From an uncultured Alphaproteobacteria bacterium (GTDB taxonomy: Bacteria > Pseudomonadota > Alphaproteobacteria > HIMB59 > GCA-002718135), in contig CACOAX010000003.1 in assembly GCA_902625365.1 (NCBI GenBank), positions 20,530 to 84,529 of the forward strand: 64,000 nt of DNA, given 5' to 3'. Both the position numbers and the translations under genes were made by a program. Positions 57,461 to 64,000 of the stretch are shown here, piece after piece. Position 1 is the stretch's first letter; every line of letters starts with the position of its first letter. The notes under the pieces were generated by a model. The model was given only the letters and a program-made list of their open reading frames with translations, made no database searches and was not told the DNA's origin.

Positions 57461-57754
57461 TTATTTTTTAATTTTTTCAAGATCACTACTATGAACCATA
57501 ACCCAAAAACCTGGTCTATTTTTTTCACATAATGCTATAACTGGTGTCTTACCCTCTTCTTTTGCAAGCTTTGCAGTATCATCCCATAAACTAATTGCTG
57601 TATGCTTTGCTCTTAATTTACATTCTATAAATAAATCTTCGTGAATTACATCAGCTCTTGTTACTTTACCATTACCTCCACTCAAAGGTGTCCTTTTCCC
57701 ATTGAAATAATTTGCAACATCTCTTTCTCTTTTTTTCCAGGCTTTATCAGGCAT
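57461..57754 (-). CDS. Small PD-(D/E)XK-type (phage Holliday-junction-resolvase-like) nuclease
   Basis: 97 aa; RTPLSGGNGKVTRADVIHEDLFIECKLR: D...ECK catalytic signature. Confidence 0.75.
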   Translation of the reverse strand: MPDKAWKKRERDVANYFNGKRTPLSGGNGKVTRADVIHEDLFIECKLRAKHTAISLWDDTAKLAKEEGKTPVIALCEKNRPGFWVMVHSSDLEKIKK

Positions 57755-57768
57755 CTATATTCCTTTCA

Positions 57769-58518
57769 TTAGGCTGTCAGTGAAGATAAAACATTATCAT
57801 CAACTTCAAAATTTGATGATACAACTTGTACGTCGTCATTGTCTTCTAAAACTTCAAGTAATTTAAATAGTTTGTCCGCTGTATCTTTTCCAATATTTAT
57901 ATTATTTTTACTTTTCCAAATTAAATTTGCAGAGTTAGTCTGACCGTATTGTTTAATTAATCTATCATTAAGTTCATGCAAATCGTTTTGATCACAATAT
58001 ATAGAATACTCTGTTTCATTTATCTCATAATCTTCGGTATTATTTTCAATAAGAAATTCTAGAAGTTGATCTTCGTTTACTAAATTTTTATCGAGAGTTA
58101 TATTGCCAAATCTGTCAAAACCAAAACTAACGCTTCCTGTTTCACCCAAATTACCTCCATGTTTACTAAAAGATGACCTAATCTCTGCAGCTGTTCTATT
58201 TTTATTATTTGTAAGTGCCTCAACTATTATTGCAATACCTTCAGGACCATACCCCTCATATCTTACTTCTTCATAATTGTTATCAGGATCATTCCCTTGG
58301 CCTTTTTTAATTGCTCTCTCAATGTTATCTTTAGGCATATTGAGCGACTTGGCTGAAGCAATTGCAGATCTTAATCTAATATTACTTTCAATATCTTCAC
58401 CACCTACTTTGACAGCAACAGATATTTCTCTTCCAAGTCTTGAAAATACCTTTGCTCTTTTTTTATCTTGAGCACCTTTTCGATGCATAATATTTTTAAA
58501 TTTGGAGTGCCCTGCCAT
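57769..58518 (-). CDS. yebC: YebC/PmpR family protein
   Basis: MAGHSKFKNIMHRKGAQDKKRAKVFSRLGREISVAVKVGG. Confidence 0.97.
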   Translation of the reverse strand: MAGHSKFKNIMHRKGAQDKKRAKVFSRLGREISVAVKVGGEDIESNIRLRSAIASAKSLNMPKDNIERAIKKGQGNDPDNNYEEVRYEGYGPEGIAIIVEALTNNKNRTAAEIRSSFSKHGGNLGETGSVSFGFDRFGNITLDKNLVNEDQLLEFLIENNTEDYEINETEYSIYCDQNDLHELNDRLIKQYGQTNSANLIWKSKNNINIGKDTADKLFKLLEVLEDNDDVQVVSSNFEVDDNVLSSLTA

Positions 58519-58597
58519 ATCGAGTAGATTTATAAATATTTTATCCGATGTTAGTAAAGGTATAAAATATTAGATAAATGTGTCTAATATATGTAAA

Positions 58598-59389
58598 TTA
58601 TGTCTCTTGAATTGGGATAATATTTTTAGCTAAACCAGTGTTGGTATCAATATCTATTAAAGCACCGCATACCGTTATATTTTCAGTAGCTGGTGTAAAT
58701 CTACCTTCTGCCCTATACCCCTTAACAAATCCATGGATTGGATTATTTATATCGAAACCAATTATTGAATTATAATCGCCTGACATTCCAACATCAGTTT
58801 GATAAGCAGTACCTTTAGGCAAAATAACACTATCTGCAGTTGGAACATGTGTATGCGTACCTAAAACTGCTGAAACTTTTCCATCAACGTAATATCCAAA
58901 AGCTTTTTTTTCAGAGGTTGCTTCACCATGCATATCAATTATTATCGCATTGCATGTATTACCTAATTTTTCTTTTTGTAAAAATTCAATGATACTTTTA
59001 AAAGGATCATCTAACGATAAATTCATAAATAATCTAAGCATTACTTGTACTACTATAATTTTTTTTCCATTTAAAAGTTTAAGCTCATAATAACCCTTTC
59101 CAGGAACACCTTCAGGGTAATTTAACGCTCGTATTATTTTTGGATTTTCTTCTATATAGGATAGCATATCTCTTTGATCCCATGCATGGTTTCCAAGTGT
59201 AAGTAAATCCAATCCACTAGAAAATAATTCTTCTGCATCCCTCTTTGAAAGTCCATAACCAGAAGTAGCATTTTCACCATTAGCAATAATTATGTCTGTT
59301 TTGTATTTAGATTTGAGTGTTGGGATAATTTCTTTAATTTTTTTTCGTGACGCCTTACCAACAATATCGCCTATAAAAAGAATTTTCAT
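58598..59389 (-). CDS. ymdB: YmdB/TIGR00282 family metallophosphoesterase
   Basis: MKILFIGDIVGKASRKKI; IANGENATSGYG; LTLGNHAWDQRD; VLGTHTHVPTAD. Confidence 0.92.
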   Translation of the reverse strand: MKILFIGDIVGKASRKKIKEIIPTLKSKYKTDIIIANGENATSGYGLSKRDAEELFSSGLDLLTLGNHAWDQRDMLSYIEENPKIIRALNYPEGVPGKGYYELKLLNGKKIIVVQVMLRLFMNLSLDDPFKSIIEFLQKEKLGNTCNAIIIDMHGEATSEKKAFGYYVDGKVSAVLGTHTHVPTADSVILPKGTAYQTDVGMSGDYNSIIGFDINNPIHGFVKGYRAEGRFTPATENITVCGALIDIDTNTGLAKNIIPIQET

Positions 59390-59967
59390 TGAAAACTATA
59401 TAAATTTTTTTCAGTAATAACATAATCCACTTTAAAATCAAATTTGTCTATGGGTATGTAATCTAACTTTTGTTCTTCATATGCATAGGCTACAGAGATA
59501 AATCTATGATTAATTTTATTTAAATAAGCAAAAGTCCTGTCATAATATCCTCCGCCATAACCTAATCTATTTCCCCCATGATCAAAAGCCAAACAAGGTA
59601 CAAAAATTAATTCAGGATTTAAAACTTTATTTTTATTTTGAGGCTCTGATATATTCATATGCCCTTTTACAAATTTCTCTTCACTCTTAAATTGCTTAAA
59701 GATTAAATGACTATTTTTTTTTTCAATTACTGGAAGACATAAAATTTTATTTTTAATAAAGATAAGATTGTTAAGCTCTTCTGTATTTATTTCTGAGTTT
59801 ATAGAAATAAAACTAGATACTATATTGATTTCTTGAAAGTTAATTTTTTCAAAAAGTGTATTAAACAAAGATAAAGTAAAATGAGATGGATTATTATTAA
59901 AAATCTTATCTCTAATAATTTTTTGTTTTTTTCTGATAATTAATTTTTCACCTTTAATATTATTCAT
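59386..59967 (-). CDS. 5-formyltetrahydrofolate cyclo-ligase
   Basis: 193 aa; FVPCLAFDHGGNRLGYGGGYYDRTFAYL signature. Confidence 0.9.
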   Translation of the reverse strand: MNNIKGEKLIIRKKQKIIRDKIFNNNPSHFTLSLFNTLFEKINFQEINIVSSFISINSEINTEELNNLIFIKNKILCLPVIEKKNSHLIFKQFKSEEKFVKGHMNISEPQNKNKVLNPELIFVPCLAFDHGGNRLGYGGGYYDRTFAYLNKINHRFISVAYAYEEQKLDYIPIDKFDFKVDYVITEKNLYSFQ

Positions 59968-60379
59968 AATAAGAATTCTTAATTATATCAATTAAACCAT
60001 CTACTTTTTTATTTATTTCATCAAATTCTTGATCTAATTTAAATTTTTCATCTTCTAAAATTTTTTTTTCATTTTGTAGTTTTAGTATTATGTCTTTAAG
60101 TTCTAAGTTGCTCTTAAGATATTTTTCATTTTTGGCATCATTAATTTCTGAACTTCTTTGTATATTTATTTTTTCAGAAAGCTCTGCTTGAAGCTCAATA
60201 GAGAGAAGTGATAACAATATAGTATCACTTATTTTTCCATTTGAATATTTTGGATTTTGTAATTTATTATCAATTTTTTCATTAATTAAATTTATTGAAT
60301 CTATTATTTTTTTTTCATCTTTTTTTTCATATTCTAAGGATATTTCTCTGTTTAAAATTTTTGTCTTATAAAAAGGCAT
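59960..60379 (-). CDS. zapA: ZapA-like cell division protein
   Basis: 139 aa; ILNREISLEYEKKDEKKIIDSINLINEKIDNKLQ; coiled-coil C-terminus; beside 5-FCL. Confidence 0.75.
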   Translation of the reverse strand: MPFYKTKILNREISLEYEKKDEKKIIDSINLINEKIDNKLQNPKYSNGKISDTILLSLLSIELQAELSEKINIQRSSEINDAKNEKYLKSNLELKDIILKLQNEKKILEDEKFKLDQEFDEINKKVDGLIDIIKNSYYE

Positions 60380-60381
60380 AG

Positions 60382-60570
60382 TTATTTCTTGATTAGAAGT
60401 TCCAATTCATCAATATACTCTGACATTTGTTTACGTATATTTTTAATTTCATTTTCAAGATTTTTAATTTTTTCTTTCTTAGAAATATGATGATCCCTAA
60501 AATCTTCTAAAGCTGATCTTAGATTATTTAAGTTTTCGCTTAGAACTGTAATTTTTTTTTGTATTTCCAT
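60382..60570 (-). CDS. Small coiled-coil protein (62 aa), ZauP-like by position
   Basis: MEIQKKITVLSENLNNLRSALEDF... heptad-rich; two nt upstream of zapA. Confidence 0.65.
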   Translation of the reverse strand: MEIQKKITVLSENLNNLRSALEDFRDHHISKKEKIKNLENEIKNIRKQMSEYIDELELLIKK

Positions 60571-60655
60571 TATAATTTTATAGTTTGTAATTTTATAATT
60601 GTCACTGTAATGAAACCATATTAAATAATTTTATATCAACCATAAAGGTAAGTAT

Positions 60656-62632
60656 TTGAATAATTTAAATAATATCAACAATCTAAGACAATTATCAAAT
60701 TGTATTAGATTTTTATCAATGGATGCAGTGGAAAAAGCAAAATCTGGTCATCCAGGTATGCCTATGGGTATGGCGGACATAGCAACAATTCTTTACAAAA
60801 ATCATTTAAAGTTTGATCCGAATGATCCAGGTTGGATTGATAGAGATAGACTAATTATTTCAAATGGACATGGATCAATGCTTTTATACTCTTGTTTGTA
60901 TCTAACAGGATATAAAGACATTGACATAAATCAAATTAAAAATTTTAGACAATTACATAATAAAACTGCTGGTCATCCAGAATACGGAAGCGCAGAAGGA
61001 ATAGAAACAACTACTGGGCCTTTATCTCAAGGTTTAGCAAATGCAGTTGGAATGGCGTTAGCAGAAAAAAAATTATCAAATAATTATGGAAAAGAAGTAT
61101 TCGATCATTACACTTATGTTTTTGCTGGGGATGGTTGCTTAATGGAAGGTTTAAGTCATGAAGCGTGTAGTCTCGCAGGACATTTGAAATTAAATAAGCT
61201 TATTATGTTTTTCGATAATAACTCTATTTCCATAGATGGATCAACAGATCTTTCAGTTTCAGACAATGTGAAAAAAAGATTTGAAGCTTATAATTGGAAT
61301 ATAATTGAAATAGATGGTCATAAATATGAGGAAATTGATCAAGCTATAATTCATGCAAAAAAAAGTGATGCTCCAACAATTATATCTTGTAAAACTAAAA
61401 TTGGTTTCGGCTCTCCTAATAAAGAGGGTTCAGCTTCATCACATGGTTCACCTCTTGGTGAAGATGAAATTAGTTTAACAAGAAAAAAATTAGAGTGGAA
61501 TTATTTGCCGTTTGAAATTCCAAATGATTTATTACATGAATGGAGAAGTTTTTATAAAAAAAATGATGAAGCAAGAAATTCATGGTTATCAAAAAATAAA
61601 GAATTAATTGAAAGTAAAAATTTTAAAGATAGTTATTATCAAGAAATTGATTCACAACTTCCAGAAAAACTAGGTGAATTAAAATCTGAACATTTTAATA
61701 ATAAAACAAATTGTGCATCAAGAAAATCGAGTGAACTAACGTTAAATTTAATTTCAAACTATCAAAAAAATCTTATTGGTGGCTCTGCTGATCTTACTGG
61801 ATCAAATAATACTAAAGCAAAAGATATGAATGTAATTACATCTGATAATTTTAATGGAAATTATATTCATTATGGCATCAGAGAACATGGAATGGCCGGA
61901 GTAATGAATGGAATTGCTTTGCATAAAGGTTTAATTCCATACGGAGGAACGTTCTTAGTATTCACTGATTATTGCAGACCTTCAATTAGGTTATCAGCCA
62001 TTATGAATATACCAGTTATTTATGTAATGACGCATGACTCAATAGGATTAGGAGAAGATGGGCCAACCCATCAACCAGTTGAACATCTTGCATCTCTTAG
62101 AGCTATTCCAAATTTAACAGTCATTAGACCTTGTGATATTATTGAAACCATAGAAGCATGGGAATGTGCCATTAACAATACTGGGCCAACAATCTTAGTT
62201 TTAACAAGACAAAATTTACCAATGTTACAAAAAAATAATCGAAAAGAAAATCTTGTAAATAAAGGTGCTTATAAAATAAGAGATTTTAAAGAATATGATG
62301 CAACAATTTTATCTTCTGGTTCTGAGGTTGAGATTGCTTGCTCTGCATCAAATAAACTTTTTGAAAAGAATAATTTAAAGATAAGAGTTGTAAGCTTGTC
62401 TTCATTTGAATTGTTTGAGAAAAATGATGATGGTTATAAAAATGAAATATTAGGAAATAAACCTATTTTTGCCATTGAGGCTGGAGTAATAAATGGTTGG
62501 GAAAAATATATTAAAAATGAAAATTTTGTTGGTATGTCAACTTTTGGTGAAAGTGGTCCATACAAAGATTTGTATAAGCACTTTAAAATAACAGATGATC
62601 ACTTAATTGAAAAAATAATTAAAACTTTATAA
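60656..62632 (+). CDS. tkt: Transketolase (TTG start likely)
   Basis: ORF; DAVEKAKSGHPGMPMGMADIATILY; FAGDGCLMEGLSHEACSLAGHL; GLGEDGPTHQPVEHLASLRAIP. Confidence 0.96.
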   Translation: MNNLNNINNLRQLSNCIRFLSMDAVEKAKSGHPGMPMGMADIATILYKNHLKFDPNDPGWIDRDRLIISNGHGSMLLYSCLYLTGYKDIDINQIKNFRQLHNKTAGHPEYGSAEGIETTTGPLSQGLANAVGMALAEKKLSNNYGKEVFDHYTYVFAGDGCLMEGLSHEACSLAGHLKLNKLIMFFDNNSISIDGSTDLSVSDNVKKRFEAYNWNIIEIDGHKYEEIDQAIIHAKKSDAPTIISCKTKIGFGSPNKEGSASSHGSPLGEDEISLTRKKLEWNYLPFEIPNDLLHEWRSFYKKNDEARNSWLSKNKELIESKNFKDSYYQEIDSQLPEKLGELKSEHFNNKTNCASRKSSELTLNLISNYQKNLIGGSADLTGSNNTKAKDMNVITSDNFNGNYIHYGIREHGMAGVMNGIALHKGLIPYGGTFLVFTDYCRPSIRLSAIMNIPVIYVMTHDSIGLGEDGPTHQPVEHLASLRAIPNLTVIRPCDIIETIEAWECAINNTGPTILVLTRQNLPMLQKNNRKENLVNKGAYKIRDFKEYDATILSSGSEVEIACSASNKLFEKNNLKIRVVSLSSFELFEKNDDGYKNEILGNKPIFAIEAGVINGWEKYIKNENFVGMSTFGESGPYKDLYKHFKITDDHLIEKIIKTL

Positions 62633-62643
62633 AGAGGATAAAT

Positions 62644-63648
62644 ATGAAAGTTGCAATAAATGGATTTGGAAGAATTGGAAAACTTGTTTTTAGAGCTTTA
62701 TTAGAAAAAAATCCTAAAGATATTAATATTGTAGCTATTAATGAACTAGGAAGTGTTGAGAGTAGTGCTCACTTACTTAAATATGACAGTGTACACGGTA
62801 TTCTTAAAGACGAAATTAGTTCAATCAAAAATGGATTAAAAATTGGTAAACATAAAATTAACTTTTATTGCGAAAGAGATCCAAATAACCTTCCTTGGGA
62901 ATTGCTCAAGGTTGATGTTGTTCTTGAATGTAGTGGTGTTTTTACTTCAAAAGAGAAGGCAGTTTCTCATTTAAATGCAGGAGCAAAAAAAGTTATTATT
63001 TCAGCACCAGCTTCAAATGTAGATGCCACAATTGTTCAAGGTGTAAATAACGATATCATTAAAAAAAATCATAACGTAATTTCAAACGGATCTTGCACTA
63101 CTAACTGTCTTGCTCCTTTAGCAATGGTTCTTGATGAAAAATTAGGAATTGAAAGTGGTTTCATGACAACAATTCATAGTTACACGGGCGATCAAAGAAC
63201 TGTAGATCAAACCCATTCTGACTTTAGAAGAGCAAGGGCTGCGGCTGAATCAATGATACCTACTTCTACAGGAGCGGCAAAGGCTTTGAGTCTAGTTTTA
63301 CCAAAATTAAAAGGTAAACTAGATGGAACAGCTATTCGAGTACCAACTCCTAATGTCTCACTTATAGATCTTACATTTTTAAGTAAGAAAAAAACTAGCC
63401 CAGAAAAAATTAATTCTATAGTTCATCAAGCTTCAAAAACTAAAAAATTAAATGGAATTCTAACAACAAACTCATTACCTCTAGTTTCAATTGATTTTAA
63501 TCACAATTCAAGCAGTTCTGTATTTGATATGAGTCAAACACAAGTTGTCAAAGATAAATTCTGTAGAGTTTTATCTTGGTATGATAATGAATGGGGATTT
63601 TCAAATAGAATGGTAGACACTATGGTTGATCTTAAAAAATTTATTTAG
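62644..63648 (+). CDS. gap: Glyceraldehyde-3-phosphate dehydrogenase, type I
   Basis: KVAINGFGRIGKLVFRALLEK; SNGSCTTNCLAPLAMVLDE; SWYDNEWGFSNRMVD. Confidence 0.96.
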   Translation: MKVAINGFGRIGKLVFRALLEKNPKDINIVAINELGSVESSAHLLKYDSVHGILKDEISSIKNGLKIGKHKINFYCERDPNNLPWELLKVDVVLECSGVFTSKEKAVSHLNAGAKKVIISAPASNVDATIVQGVNNDIIKKNHNVISNGSCTTNCLAPLAMVLDEKLGIESGFMTTIHSYTGDQRTVDQTHSDFRRARAAAESMIPTSTGAAKALSLVLPKLKGKLDGTAIRVPTPNVSLIDLTFLSKKKTSPEKINSIVHQASKTKKLNGILTTNSLPLVSIDFNHNSSSSVFDMSQTQVVKDKFCRVLSWYDNEWGFSNRMVDTMVDLKKFI

Positions 63649-64000
63649 TGCCTAAAAAAATTTGTTTTGCAGTATCAACACTAACACAAATTGAAAGTTT
63701 AATAGAATTTCGAAAATCAAAGTACAAAACTTCGATTATATTTATAAAATATTTTTTAATTAAAGGTTTTGGTATAGAATGGCTTAAAACGTTAATAAAC
63801 CATATTAAAAATAAATATAAGACACACAATATTAAGTTTTTTGTCGACTCAGGCTATGATCAAGGTCTTAGTGTATTATTAACTCACGAAAATATTGATT
63901 ATTTAAAATTAAAAAATAATAACATCATCTTAAATAAAATTAATCAAATTGCTAAAAAAAATAAGGTTTTATTAAATCCAACTTTTGATGTAGTAGATCT
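63648..64000 (+). CDS. Hypothetical protein, partial (GTG start, open at window edge)
   Basis: Reading frame from GTG overlapping gap stop (TAGTG): MPKKICFAVSTLTQIESLIEFRKSKYKTSIIFIKYFLIKGFGIEWLKTLINHIKN...FFVDSGYDQGLSVLLTHENIDYLKLKNNNIIL; uninterrupted to 64000. Confidence 0.65.
   Translation, partial: MPKKICFAVSTLTQIESLIEFRKSKYKTSIIFIKYFLIKGFGIEWLKTLINHIKNKYKTHNIKFFVDSGYDQGLSVLLTHENIDYLKLKNNNIILNKINQIAKKNKVLLNPTFDVVD

Noticed and set aside
58519-58597. Weak hairpin TTAGA...TCTAA upstream of yebC as terminator
   Set aside because: Stem only about 6 bp with mismatches and no T-run; expected by chance in AT-rich DNA
59960-59967. 6S RNA in the zapA/5-FCL gap, as in E. coli
   Set aside because: The two genes overlap by 8 nt, leaving no space for an RNA gene
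63641-63829. Minus-strand 62-aa ORF after gap
   Set aside because: Overlaps the longer, edge-open plus-strand frame that couples to gap

Overview
AT-rich, very compact alphaproteobacterial chromosome segment, SAR11/Pelagibacterales-like or a related streamlined marine lineage (inferred from base composition, gene order and protein character; not verified). About 1-25.4 kb, minus strand: one nearly continuous housekeeping block (secY partial, spc/S10/str ribosomal operons, fusA, rpoC-rpoB, rplL-rplJ-rplA-rplK, nusG, secE, tRNA-Trp, tuf, tRNA-Gly, tRNA-Tyr). About 26.3-38.9 kb: accessory metabolic region beside tRNA-Thr, with a NAD-type formate dehydrogenase (FdsA plus a fused FdsG-FdsB), TusA-like sulfur carrier, MoeA, MobB, TupB-like permease, FdhD, MobA, YeiH transporter, and a translationally coupled TauE / unknown membrane protein / TIGR02186 / Usp cassette. 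About 38.9-64 kb: core genes (pyrE, pdxH, fabI, aroC, tlyA, xseB, rluD, rpoH, purA, hisZ, glmM, ftsH, tilS, cpoB-pal-tolBARQ, yebC, ymdB, 5-FCL, zapA, tkt, gap). No CRISPR, transposase, integrase, prophage or rRNA was seen. Points most worth following up: (1) the TauE-ORF135-TIGR02186-Usp cassette with an unrecognised membrane protein; (2) a small phage-like PD-(D/E)XK nuclease between yebC and tolQ, where ruvC-ruvA-ruvB-ybgC normally sit; (3) a formate dehydrogenase/Moco island with a co-located TusA, an FdhD missing the second Cys of the usual CxxC, and an orphan tungstate/molybdate-type permease; (4) palindromic 4-mers serving as start or stop codons on both strands (CATG, TTAA); (5) a structured L10 leader flanked by twin GATCTTTGATC hairpins. 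These are hypotheses from reading the sequence; no searches were run.
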